From positions 2,639,529-2,703,528 of the forward strand of contig NC_031480.1 of NCBI RefSeq assembly GCF_000006565.2: a stretch of DNA of 64,000 bases, given 5' to 3'. The notes below the pieces were generated by a model, which saw only the letters and a program-made list of their open reading frames with translations, did not search any database and was not told where the DNA came from. Both the position numbers and the translations under genes were made by a program. Origin of the DNA: Toxoplasma gondii ME49. Its lineage: Eukaryota > Apicomplexa > Conoidasida > Eucoccidiorida > Sarcocystidae. Shown one piece after another: positions 12,330 through 23,849 of the stretch (positions are counted from its first letter, which is position 1; each line of letters starts with the position of its first letter).

Positions 12330-14148
12330 TGTGCATTTGTGGAGATATACACACGGAAATGTTTTTTCACTTTTTTTTTACTTCCGATTCCGGTTCCCTC
12401 TTTGTGAGATCGGCGCGTGCGAACCCGGCCGCGTGTCGCGCATGCACTCCTTTTGTTTGCTGTTCCTCCTTAGGAGTTGGACTCTGCCTCTGCTTTCCTG
12501 CGTGCCGCAGGTCCTCGAGCTGTCCGCCTGACTCTGAAGCGATGCTACGTGGGCACTGTCTCTCCACCTTGTTTACGCACTGGGTCGGTTTCTCACTCCT
12601 GAGGCGACGAAAAACGTCTTTGGGGGCCGTTCGAGACGCTTGAAGGTGTCGACCAGAAGCCGGATGCTGTTGACGCGACTGTCCATGATTTCTTTCTTTT
12701 TCGCGTCTGTCCACGCGCCGAGGGAACGAAGCCACTCCTCGCCACTGAGGAATGATCGAAGCTTCTGTCCACCCCACCCTCCTGAGAAGTCCCTCGTCGG
12801 GACCTCGTCGTCTGGGCCTGTCTCCGCTCCTTGGCCTTCAACGCCAGACACGGCCTCCGAACTTTGCGCGCCTCCTCGCGAGGAGGCCAGTGACGCGCGG
12901 TCAGGCGCCAACTCGCCTGCAACTTCTCCCTTCTCCGCTAAAGGCTCTCCTACAGGGGAAGCGAAAAACGAAAGTCACGCGAGTCTACCGACAGAGGCAT
13001 CGCCGCAAATGCAGAAAATTTGTCGGGCGCATGAACGTCTCTCTCTGCGTTTGGGTCAACAGCTCGTGGTCACGGGAGACGACGTGGACAAAGGTATACA
13101 GCGTCATCAACTCATAATTCGTGAATATTAAAAACGAAAAAGCATGCAACTCGTCACGCATTCCAGGACACACATACACATATACAAGTATACATATAAA
13201 AGTATATATATATATATATACGTATGTTTATACATGAGTGAGTATGTATGCGGATGATGTGATGTCTGGCGCACCCGCTAAGTGGATGACGGCGTCGACA
13301 CCTTCGAGTTTCTCTGCTTCGATCCATTGATTGGGGATATCCCATAGAATCTCGTCCTCCTCTGTGTTGTTTTTCGCTGTATGGTCTGCTTCTGAAGCTG
13401 CCTGCCGATCTGCCGTCGCCCCGCGTGTCTCTTCAGCAGACGGGTCTGCCGGGACCTGCGCGTCTTGTAGCTCTGAGGGCGACTTCGCGTCTCGTCGCAG
13501 CGTTTCCTCAGACGAGGAGCTCTCTGCGGAGTCCTCGGCTTTTTCTGCGGCGTCCACAAAAGATGCAGACGGAAGAAACGCAGGACGAGGGGGCAGCGGA
13601 GACTCGCCGGGAGCCGTGCTGCTCTTCGTCCTCGACCGCGAGAACGACATACCCTGCGACGAACGCCGTTTTCCCCTCGTACGCACCAGCCGCCGGCACC
13701 GCACTGGACGGCCGTCGATCTTCACGTTGCCATCTGGAGGCGGAACGCCACAGAAAAAACTCTGGACAGACATGCGGAGTTTCTGCAGTCCGATCCGAAG
13801 CGCCGGCGGCGGCTAGTGTTTCTTCCACTTCCCGTTTCCGAGGAACGCGACTGTCAGTGGCTTCGCTGAAATATCGGTTTCTAGGTGCCAGATGAGATGC
13901 GCAAACGCTTGGTGGGAACGGTTTTCTTTTCGTTAGCAACTGTTCCAAACACGGCGCCTGAACGCGTCGGTCGGGCCGAGAAACAGTGCATACCTACCTC
14001 GGAACATGTCGATGAGAAAGCCGCCCAGCATGCCATGGGATCCGCTGATGACAACTGTAAAATATTCATTTTCCCCGTCACTCCCGTCGCGGAAAAGCGG
14101 CTTCGCAGGGGAAAACAAGTTCGAAGCTGCCTTGACGAGAGCCGCCAT
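9383..14148 (-). CDS. NAD(P)-dependent epimerase/dehydratase of the SDR39U1 / YfcH (TIGR01777) family, seven exons
   Basis: Extended short-chain dehydrogenase-fold protein; the physiological substrate of this family is not established. Exons: 14148-13998, 13733-13275, 12949-12597, 12262-12030, 11167-10993, 10361-10237, 9797-9383; 636 residues, all phases closing. The Rossmann motif GSHGMLGG starts at residue 36. Family blocks then appear in order across exons: HLAGEPL (over the exon 2/3 join), WTDAKKKEIMDSRV, VGVYGID, RVVFLRFGVML (over the exon 4/5 join), GRQWMSWVSLRDAARA, GPVNVCAPAPM, and a final LGQLADEVLLGGQR. Compared with bacterial YfcH of about 300 residues it carries a Ser/Glu-rich insert in exon 2, another in exon 3 and a charged, coiled-coil-like C-terminal tail. 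There is no clear signal peptide; a targeting role for the first 25 residues cannot be excluded. Three of its six introns contain TA microsatellites. An upstream first exon is possible. Confidence 0.9.
11676..11726. repeat. TA/TTTA-rich microsatellite in epimerase intron 4
   Basis: Alternating TA with TTTA interruptions followed by a short GT run. It sits inside the intron between exons ending 12030 and starting 11167. Confidence 0.85.
12299..12326. repeat. (AT)14 microsatellite in epimerase intron 3
   Basis: Uninterrupted AT dinucleotide run inside the intron 12596-12263, about 35 bases from the acceptor of exon 4 on the minus strand. Confidence 0.9.
13203..13222. repeat. (TA)10 microsatellite in epimerase intron 2
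   Basis: Short TA run inside the intron 13274-12950. Confidence 0.85.
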
Positions 14149-16158
14149 CGGGCTCGCGTGTCCAGGCACAAGAGGAAGGCGGCGTCTCGGTTTGGCGCAG
14201 ATTAGACGGCGAGAAAGAAAAGCGAATGGCAGTTGGCAAGCACTCTTTTTCAGTCGCGTTCGGCTCCTGAAAAAAGCACTCTCTGCGTGGCCGGCGTTCG
14301 CCAGGCTTTTTTGTAGTACACAAGAGGAAACAGCCTCGACAGGTAGCCGCGCGAACGCGCAGCTAGACCGGCAGTGGTGACGTTTCCCTTTTGGCGGGTC
14401 CGCTTGGCGGGGAACTCAATTGCATGAACTCGGCAAAGACATGCGGGTCGTGGAAAGTCATGTGGAAGAGGCAGAGTTGCGAAAAACTCAAGTTCAGCCT
14501 TCGTTCCGGTGTGCGTCACAGGCTCAGGCGAAAAACATCCCGTGCCTGCGCCGCCCAGCTGCCGGCTGCGGCGGGGAGAATCGCATGAGTTTTCTCCAGT
14601 TCTTGCAGGCAAGAGCGCATTTTGACTTTCAGCAGGTTCGCTGAAGCAGAACGCGTGACCGAAGGTAAGGGAAGACTCTCGGAAACTCGAAATACGTTCG
14701 AGTTCGTCTACCTCGACTGGAGCGCTAGCAGGGAGGCGCAGCTTCCGGGCGGCTGTGTGTCCTGTGCGAATGACTCAGCACGGGGGGCAGAGCCAGGACC
14801 AGCGTCGAGTGAGCTCCCTCGTTCTTCGAGCGCCGCCTTGCCTCGAGTCAGTTTCTTTTTCCCCTCGCTTTTCCCCGAGAACCGGCGCGTGTCTGACGGC
14901 CAACGCCTCTGCCTCTCGCCACATGTTGCGGGGGAGATTTTCCAGGAGGCCGCGCGGGCGAGATCCGTCCGCCGGTCGTTGTGTGCACCCGCCAAGTCGC
15001 CGTTGCTTGGAACACCCGCAGAATCGCCGTTTCTCCCCTTCGAAAAATCTTCACTTGCCCTTCCTCTGCAAATGAACTGGGACCCAGACGCGCATGTTTT
15101 TCGAGCTCTCCAGTTAAACGAGCGAACACACTGATTGCTTTCAACGTTCTTCGCCGTGCTGACGAAAAACAGAGTGGCAGAGGCTGTCGCGACATGCGCG
15201 CGAACGACGCTCTCTCTGCTGAAAACGTTGTTTGAACGCCAGGGGCGACGCGACACTGGGAGTCCTCTGGAGAGTGGACGTTTTGACAGAGTGGCGACTA
15301 AGTCGAGAACTCTTGCCAAGTGAAGTCATCGAGAGTTCGAGGTCTTTCTCTCAACTTGCTCTTTCACGGGGAAGAACAAGTCGGGGTCGAGTCTCCTTCT
15401 TCTCCAGCTGCGACAGCGTCCGTCGTCTAGATAGAGTCCTCGAGAGAGAGTTGGAGTGTCGCGTCGGCACACGAGGCAGACGAGACAAGCCGCAGAGCAT
15501 CAGCTTTTGCGTCCATACCTTTTTCGCGTTTTTCCTGAACAAAACGCGTCTGAGCGTTCGCCGCATGTCGGCGTGTGTCTGGACTTCCTCAATTTGTCCG
15601 TCTCTCACACTGGGCCAACCAGCTGAGGTAAAGGATCAGGGAACGGGAGAGCGGACACCGGAGAGACCCTCGAAGTCGAGAGACAGCGATGTTTTTTCGG
15701 AGAAGAGCATGTCGTCTTCTGTCTGTCTCCGGAAAACGAAAGGGTGTGCGTTTCTCTGAGGACGCTTTGCTGCTTTTTGTCGCATGTCCCGCTCCCCGTA
15801 AAACTCGGCTTTTTTTTCTCTCTCTCTCGTCTCCTCTCTCTCGCACTGTATTTCGGTCTCCTCTCTCTCGCACTGTATTGGCACGTCGGTTTCTCTCCTT
15901 CCACCGTCTTCTTTGCTCTCCGCTTCAGAACCATTCACCACCTTCTTGTCTCGCCATTTCGAATTATTCTTCCGGCCGTCCTCCCTCTCGTTGTCAACCT
16001 GTTTCGCCTCTTCAGCAGTCTCTCAAGTGCTACTGCAGTGCCTGCGCGTCTCCTCTCCGCCTTGCCTTCTTCTGCACGAAGGGAGACTCCAAACGCTTCT
16101 CCCTGCTCACCTTCGTCAGCTGGCTTCTGCCTTCTGCGCTCTCCGCTTCACCCTCGCA
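14149..16158. promoter_or_regulatory. Divergent intergenic region between epimerase (-) and Ubl protein (+)
   Basis: Two kilobases separate two divergent start codons, so both promoters and 5' UTRs should lie here. The half nearest the plus gene (about 15690-16150) is strongly C+T-rich on the plus strand, as expected for a 5' leader ahead of a coccidian gene. Frames of 170 codons (14622-15134, +) and 203 codons (15319-14708, -) overlap each other antiparallel and neither shows family signal. No defined promoter element was identified. Confidence 0.4.
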
Positions 16159-19100
16159 ATGGAGGACCGTACCGGGGAGGCGTCTCGCGTCACACCCCAG
16201 GACGCGTCGTTCGAGGCAGATGAAGAAGGCGGCAAGGCCGACACAGGCAACGCCAGCGAAGCGCGCAGGACAGAGGAACAGAAGGCGGAAGGCGATAGCG
16301 AAGAAGAGAGCACTCGCGGCGGCCACAAAGCCGTCGAGACACCCCACACTTCTCCAGTTCAGTCTGCGGGAGAGAAGCCGCGCGCAGAAGAGGCGACGGG
16401 AACTCAAGAATGCGAAAAACAGAGAGAGACAGAGGAGCAGAACAGAGACAATCCCCCGCCAGAGGAAGAAGAGAAACCCACTATGTACCGCCTGAGAGTA
16501 CGGTGTGCCCCCTTCAATCCGATCGTTGAAATCGCCGCAAATAAAACTTTCCAGGACTTGTTAAAAGCTGGTGAGCAGAGACAAAACGGTCATCTTCGAC
16601 TTGACCAGTCTGTTCGTTCCTCTCCGTTTCGTCTCTTTCCTGTCTTTCAGACTCTTGGCATTTGCCGTCGCTCTTCTTCCAGGTCGACGAATGTGTTTTC
16701 TGCTTCTCTCCTCACTTCCGTGGTTTTCTCTTTTGTTTGTTTCCCAGTTCCTTCCATGGCTTTTTCATCTGTCTCCTGTTCTCCCGTCCTGCCCTTCCTC
16801 TGTCTCTCCTCTTTCTCTTCTCTTTCTCTCCTCTTTCAGCTCTTTCTTCTCTCTCTCCCTCATATCTTCCACTTTCTCGCCTAACTCCTCCTCCTCCAGC
16901 TTCGCGCTTGTCCTTCTGTTCTCCTCCATCGTGCCTCCGACGTCTGCGTCGACTCGCGGCCTGCCGTTCTCCTCCACATCTTTTGTGTCTCCTCCCCCCT
17001 TCTCGGCTCTTCTGCCTCGCAGTGGCGCAATCGACTCAACTCCCGCACCTGGAGGACCCCGGCAAATTCAGCTGTAGGCCGACGTAGGGAAGTCGACGGA
17101 GCGAAGCAAAGTGCAAGGAGAGAAACTGCGAACGGCGCAGAGAGGGTGGACAACAGAGACACAGAAGAAGAGGAAGAGAGAAGAAGAGGAAAAGAGAAGA
17201 AAAGGGAAAGACAGGAGAGGATGAACAAACAGAGAAGAAGAAGCAAGGAAGAGTGCGCATCTGAACACGAGAAGAAAGTGATCTGCGTTCGCGGTACTTT
17301 TCTTTCGACATCGACTGCTCTTCTTATTCTCGAAAAACAGTTCTCTCTGCGTGCGGCGTTCCTATCGGCGCTGGTGCCTTTGTCTTGTATATCGAGCTTT
17401 TCCTTTCGCGTTTTCCTTTTTCGCCGGATGTCTCTCAGCCTGCCAGATTCATCTTGAGTTCCACGTTGTGTGTTTCTGCGTCTCTGCGGTTCGCCGTCGC
17501 AGCGTTTCTTCTCTGCTTTCTCTTCACTTCCTTCTCTGTGTTCTTCCTCTTCGTCCACTTTTTCTTTTTTTTGTACTTGCTTCGCTCTTTCTTCCTTTCC
17601 TTCCTTTTCCCCTCTTCATTTCCTGTGCGTTTTCGAGTTTTCCTTCCTCTCTCCCAGTGCTTGCGGGGTTTCCACCGAAGCGTCTGGAAGTCCCGCATGA
17701 CACGCAGATCTCCTCGTTTCTTCAGGACGGCGAAGCGCTGACTCCAGAGAGACGGAGGACCTCCCAAGGTGAGAGAGATGAGGGAAAAGAAGCGGAAACA
17801 GAAAAGGCAAGTCAGAGGCTGGAGAAAAGGAAAGAGGAAGGTGGCGCGAGACGAAAGAGAGGACGAAGGATAGAAAAGAGGACGAGAACGGATCTGCCCA
17901 CAAGAGACGCGAACAAAGTAAAAAACGGCTAAGACAGGGCGCATGGTTTCGTCCACATTCGGCTTTCCCCCTGGGGACGACAGCTGCGTACAGCTTCTGA
18001 GAACGAGTCTCCCTTCTCGTTTCGCCTGATTTCGTCGTGCAGACGAAGCCATCATTTGCTCGTCTTCGTCTCCTATCAGTCGACGCGAAGGCCGAGGACT
18101 GACGCCAAAATCTCCCGGCAGAAACGCGGTTCCTCGACCCAACTCAAACATTCATACTCTCTCTTCTTCCTCCTCCTCTTCGCCGTCCTCGTCGGTTTTT
18201 CTTGACGGGAGAAAAGAGACAGCTTCCACTTCGCGGACGGCGGCGGGTCAATGGAGACGCGGGAGAGAAGCGAAGAAAGGAACTGTTTTTTCTCTCGGCA
18301 GCAGCGAAGAGGAAGTCGCGGAAAACCTCGTTCGCCTTTTTGTAAGCATCATGGAAGTCTCTGTTCCACTCTACGAAGTCTCAGATTTTCTCGAAACCTG
18401 TCCTCTCCTCGCCGTCGCATGACTCATTGGTTGTCTCTCTCTCTCGCGTTCTCCTCTTGCGCTACGGCTGCGCCTCTTCGATTCGCGGTGTGCCGTTCGC
18501 TTCTGCTCGATATCTCGTGAGATTTCTATCGGGCTGTTTCGTGCGTTCTCGTCTCGATGAGCGCCTGCTCCCGTGGTGTCCGGCGTCATCATCCGTCTCT
18601 TCGTGTCTTGTTTTTCGCGCCCGCGACAGACCGACAAGACGAATTCTGCGGCAGAGAAAGGACTGAAGAAAGCCTTCTCTCTCGCTCTGCACCAGCGCTA
18701 CGGTAAGGGAGTTCGTGTTCAGGAGTTGTCCTGAAAGCTTTTGATGCGACGCTCTGGTCCTCTCCCCCTTCCTGTGTTTGTATCGTGGCGGTTTTTTTAT
18801 CCTGACTCCAGTCCCTCTGATTCAACTGCTTCGCCTCATCTGTCTCCGCACTTGTTCTTCGACCTCTCTTTCTCTATCTCTCTTCTCGTCCTCTCTCGCC
18901 TTTTCTCTTGATATCCATCTCTCTTCTCCCGTTCTCTCTTTTCTTTCCACTCTTCTCTCCTCCATCTTTATCTGTCTCCTGCTCTCTCTATTTCTCGGTC
19001 TCCCTGTACTTCTCTCCGTTGTCTGTGTCTCTCTTTATTCATGTCTCTTTCTCTCTCTGTTTCTCTGTCTCTGTCTGCTTCTCCCCGTTGTCTCGAGCTC

Positions 19101-22100
19101 TCTTCTCTCTTTCTCTTGTTCTCCCGTTGGCTGTGCCTGTTTCGTCCTCCTTGGATTTTCCTGCGTCGCGCGTCTCCTTTGAATGTTCTTCCCACGTGCG
19201 TTTTTGCATGTTTTTTCTTTTTCTTGTTTTCCCTGTTTTTTCTTTTTTCTTGATCTCTCTGTGCTTTTGCGCCTGCCTCTGAAACCGCAGCGGAGACGAC
19301 GGCGGACGAGCGCTGGGGAGCTGTCCAGGGCCGGCGATTCACCATCAAAGAGGGGCATCCGCAACCGGGGAAGTTCACGGTCAACTTTTTTGCGCCTGTC
19401 TCCGGACGAGTGGATACAGAGAGAACAGAAGAATACACAGGTGTGCGGAGAGCCGAGCTTTTCGGAAAATGCAAAACACTGGAAGTGCCACTGCACAGAA
19501 CGCGTCCGAAAACCGAAACTTTGAGCCTGCAAGTGCATGCGTCGAACGGTGTGCATACACCTACAACCTTCTTTTCTGTCCTTCTTGGGTCCGTGTGCAC
19601 CGTATGGTTATCTGATGCGCATTAGATTATATACGTAGACATTTGCGTTGTAGGGGAACAAGGAGATGCAGACGCGAGCACTCTGTCTGTGTGTCGACGT
19701 TGCGCGTTGAGGATGGGCAGCATGCAGATCATCTGTGGCGTTTCGCTTTCCAGTCTGTAACAGCGCTGAGGGTCGCCCATTAAACTGGGGAAGAGCGAGA
19801 GTCCGGTTTCTTCCCTACGAGAGAGAGAAGAAAGGTTTCGGGTGAGCCGGGAATCGACAAAGATGTCCAGCACATGGTGCCGCGCGTTAACAAGAACTGC
19901 GTCGTCCTACATTGGTGGCTTCGTCGAACTGTTCTCATCTTCTATTGTTCAGTCGAGGATCAGGATCTCGGAGTCGAGTGTCTGAAGTTTTTCTGCTGTC
20001 CGCAGCTCTTCCCAAGAACCTCGTCCTTCTTGTTCTCTCGCAAGTCTGGCAAAGTGCAGAAGACGTAGATCGACACAACCTGCGTCCGTACTACATGGCG
20101 CATGCACAACCCATGGTACGCAGTGTCTGGCGACTTCTACGTCGATGGACTCTACCTTGTCTCGGAGCGTGGACACTGCGATGTGTGGCCGCCCCGGTTT
20201 GCGTCTTCGTTTTTCTCTGTTTGCCGATTCCAACAGTCCATGTGCTTCAAATCTCTTCTCGTTCGCAGTCAACGACATGACAGGCGCCAAGAGCTGCTTC
20301 ACCATCTGTTTGTTTCCTGTGCTAGAGACATACATGTGTATGGAACGCCGACGGAAGTGACGTGTAAATCCAGCGGTGTCTTCTCTCTCTGTGAGGGGAG
20401 GGGGGAGAGAAGGGTGAGGAAGGAGGCCCAGGCACACCTGAAAAAATGTGGATATGTGCATCTCTGTGTCCAGAACGCATATTGATGCGTGGGCATATAT
20501 ATGTATATATATATATATATAAGTATATATATATATAAGTATATATATATATATATAAGTAAATATATATATATATAAGTATATATATATATAAGTATAT
20601 ATATATATATATAAGTATATATATATATATATAAGTATATATATATATATAAGTATATATATATATATATAAGTATATATATATATATATATATAAGTAT
20701 ATATATATATATATATAAGTAAATATATATATATATATAAGTATATATATATATATAAGTATATATATATATATATAAGTATATATATATATAAGTATAT
20801 ATATATATATATATAAGTAAATATATATATATATAAGTATATATATATATATAAGTATATATATATATATATAAGTATATATATATATATAAGTATATAT
20901 ATATATATATATAAGTATATATATATATAAGTATATATATATATATATATAAGTATATATATATATATATAAGTATATATATATATATATATATATGTGG
21001 GTCTCTATCTGTCGCACCGTGTGTGTTAGTGCATATTTGTATATGCATTTTTACATCTAAATGCATTCCTACATATATATATATATATATATATATTATG
21101 CGATGTTTATATATGGATGTACGTGTGTCCGTAGTGATAGGAGGGTAATCCTTCTCGGATTTCTTGGCGCAACGATATATTACCTTTGCACTTTTCCAGA
21201 TGTTCTGGAACATCGTCCGGCACTTTGATGGAGACTTCGGCGCCTGCCTTCGACAAGTTCTCCCTGCAGCCGCCGTCCAGGAGCTTCTGGACAGAAAACG
21301 GGAGTTGTCAGAGAAGGTGGGTCTGCAGATCAGAGCGAAAAAAACGAAGCACAGGAGAAGAAAGCGAAGTCAAAGGGAAAAGTCAGGTAGAAAGAAGGAA
21401 AGGCGAAAGACAACAGAGGAGAATGAAAGCAGAGCATAGCAGAGAGACAGAAACGTAGAGAGGAAACGAAGGAGGACGGACGCAAAACCGAGCAATCGCC
21501 GAAGACAAGGCATTGCAAGAAACAATCGACTCCACGCGGGAGACGCTGGAGCAGAGAAAGCAAGAGAAGAGAGAGACGACCGAGGGGGGAGGCAGAGGAC
21601 GAAAAGAGACGACAGAAAGAAATTCTTTAAACCGTGATTCCTTTCTGAAGCAGGCAAAGGAGACAGGGGAAGCCTTGAAGAGTTTTGTAAGAGAGTGTTT
21701 TTCGATCACGCTCATCTGCTCATTTGCAGAGAATGGCCAACAGGGAAGAGACAGGCATACCTCTTTGTGTGAAAGAAAAATAGGAAATGCGCGTTAAAAC
21801 ACAGACGAAGTTGTTTGTCGTGTCCTGTGACCTAACTTGTTTCTGAAAAATAGGCGAAGGAAAATAAACGACAAGCAGAAGACGCTGCCCGAATGCGGGA
21901 GGAGAAGCGCCTGCTCCGAGCACAGCAAAACGTTGCCCGCGCGTTGCGCACCAATGCGAGGGTCCAGAGGGGAGACGCTCACGGAGGCACCCCACAGTCG
22001 GAGACAGTCTCTTCGTCTGCAGAGGCAGTGTCCCCGAGAGGCGAGGGCAAGGAGACCGGCCTGGGACGAGAAGAAGGGAGCCAGCAGGACGCAGGCGCAT

Positions 22101-23383
22101 GCGATGAAGACGTTGGAAAGAAGGGAGAGAGAAGCGCAAGGAGAGAATCAGCGGAGAGGAGAACGAGCGCACCACCTGAGTTCATCCAAGTGGGAGAAAG
22201 CTCAGAAGGAGCGACAGAGCATGCAGAGTCTTCGTCGCTTGAAGGAAGGAGGGGAGAGCAGGAGGATGCAGAAAGGGAGGGAAACGACCGAAGCCTGCAA
22301 TGCGAAGAGCGCAGCGAGGCAGTGGAAGGGAAAGAGGAAACGAGAGGTGGAAAACGCATGCAGAGAGGAAATGAAAAGGTTTTTGCGAGGCACAGCGACG
22401 ACGCAGGCGGGAGCCCGCAGAACAGGGCGACAGGCCCCAAGGATCGAAGGCGCAAGAGATTCGAAGAAGCGGAAGGAGACAGAGAGCATGCCGGGGGGCA
22501 GGAGACAGAGGCGAGGCGTCAGAGACAGCGACTTGATACTCAGAAAAATGGGGATGTTCAAGAGCCAGAGAAAGACTACCACGTTCCCTGTTCGAGGGCG
22601 AAGTCAGGCCCAGAGGGCTGTGGCGATTCGGCAGTCTCCCTACGCGCCGCAGCCTCGTCTTCCCGACGAAACGGAGACAGACCCTCAGAGTGTTCTGCAC
22701 TCCCTCAGGATCTGTCGTCGTCACAGAACTCTCAAGCGAAGGACGAGAGCGAGAAGGAAGAGAATGCGAAGACAACGCAGCTCACAGGTGATGTATCGAC
22801 GAGCGCGAAGGACGAGAGGCCAACAGAAGAGCTGACGGAGAAGAGAAGGAGACGTGGAGAGAGTGGTGGTGGAAGGAGGAAGGAACCAGCTTTGCCTTTC
22901 CCCGAGATGCTTCTTTCCTGGGCGGGGCGAGAGGAAGGAGAAGATGAAGACTACGAAGCAGACAGTGCAGAAGAGGAAGAAGAAGAGACGGAGAGAAAAC
23001 CAAGAAACAAGGCGCGGGCAAAGACGAAGGCTGCAAACAAGAAACCGCGAACAACGGTCACAAAGAACAAAGAGGAGGCCAAGGATAAACTGCACGAGGG
23101 AGCATGCAATCAACACCACGCAGATCCACCCTTGCAGACACGCGTGGATTCTTCTTCTCTTCCTGCTTCTTCTCTTCCTGCTTCTTCAGTCTCAGGAGAA
23201 ACGAGGAAGCGAGGCGCACCGACGTCTCGAGGAAGGCGGCGAGGAGGCAAGGACACACCTGAGTCAGAAAAAGTTCGGAACGAGCAGCAACAGAGCGCCG
23301 AAGAAAGGCGGAGAAATTTGGCAGCTGCTGCAGAGGCACGAGCGGCGCGGCAGGCGGTCCTTCCAGCAGAAGAGCGGGGGTAG
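16159..23383 (+). CDS. Ubiquitin-like-fold protein with an unrecognised domain and a long charged tail, ten exons
   Basis: Model: exons 16159-16570, 17023-17073, 17658-17768, 18043-18341, 18630-18702, 19291-19440, 19654-19752, 20006-20115, 21200-21316 and 21854-23383 give 983 residues with every phase closing. After an acidic N-terminus, residues about 110-185 read as a ubiquitin/UBX-like fold of the kind at the N-terminus of OTU1/YOD1: [12 protein letters not shown], then [12 protein letters not shown] and [11 protein letters not shown] Ser-rich linker follows. Residues about 285-475 form a block without low complexity that I cannot place; it includes [18 protein letters not shown] and [20 protein letters not shown] (over the exon 8/9 join). 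From about residue 475 it becomes a Lys/Glu/Arg-rich coil-like tail with a 15-base in-frame tandem repeat. No OTU cysteine-protease motif is present, so this is not simply YOD1. Exon 7 is the least certain. The gene could also be two genes. Confidence 0.7.
20497..20996. repeat. About 500-bp TA array punctuated by AAG, in an intron
   Basis: A long run of TA dinucleotides interrupted every roughly 18-26 bases by AAGTA or AAGTAAA. It lies in the intron between exons ending 20115 and starting 21200 of the Ubl protein gene. The regular punctuation makes it a compound minisatellite rather than a plain microsatellite. The Tyr/Ile-rich open frames it creates on the minus strand are artefacts. Confidence 0.95.
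21073..21095. repeat. TA microsatellite
   Basis: Second, short TA run in the same intron as the 20.5-21.0 kb array. Confidence 0.85.
23151..23180 (+). repeat. Two in-frame 15-base tandem copies inside the Ubl protein tail
   Basis: The unit CTTCTTCTCTTCCTG occurs twice in a row, followed by a partial third copy, and encodes a Ser/Leu/Pro/Ala repeat in exon 10. Such units vary in copy number between strains by slippage. Confidence 0.85.
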
Positions 23384-23814
23384 CGAGGAGGCGAAGAGAG
23401 GAAGAGAGAGCAGAGACAGGAGAAAATAAGGTCTACTGCGCACAGCGAGGAGAGCCGAGAGAGGAACGGACCTGTAGAGGGCGAGAAGGAGAACGAGGAG
23501 GTGTCAGACTTGTGTGCTGTCGTTTTTCTCAAGTGCTGGGCCTCTTGTGAAGCCTGCAGTCACGGTCCGCTGTTTCGCGCGTTCCGAGAACACCAAGAAG
23601 AATCGCAACGAAGCGCCGTCAGACTCAAATGCGTTCTTCCAAATAAGAAAACTCTCTGATCCAGGCCCGGGAAGCTTCCTCGCAAGAACTGAGCACCACG
23701 ATTTCTGCCGCTCAAGCAACGAGGAACTCTCGTAGATGGATGACAAGCAGACACATGGACATACACAGAGATGCACGAAGATAGATCTGTGATGTAGAGA
23801 TTTAGGAAGATGGT

Positions 23815-23849
<35 letters not shown>

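Noticed and set aside
16159..17768. Assignment of the Ubl gene as the deubiquitinase OTU1/YOD1
   Set aside because: The N-terminal Ubl fits, but no OTU catalytic Cys/His motif appears in any downstream exon.
20497..20996. CRISPR-like regular spacing
   Set aside because: Units are TA runs with AAG punctuation, there are no unique spacers, and the host is eukaryotic.
20299..21213. Minus-strand frames of 231-304 codons rich in Tyr and Ile
   Set aside because: They are translations of the punctuated TA array in an intron; the composition follows from TATATA codons only.
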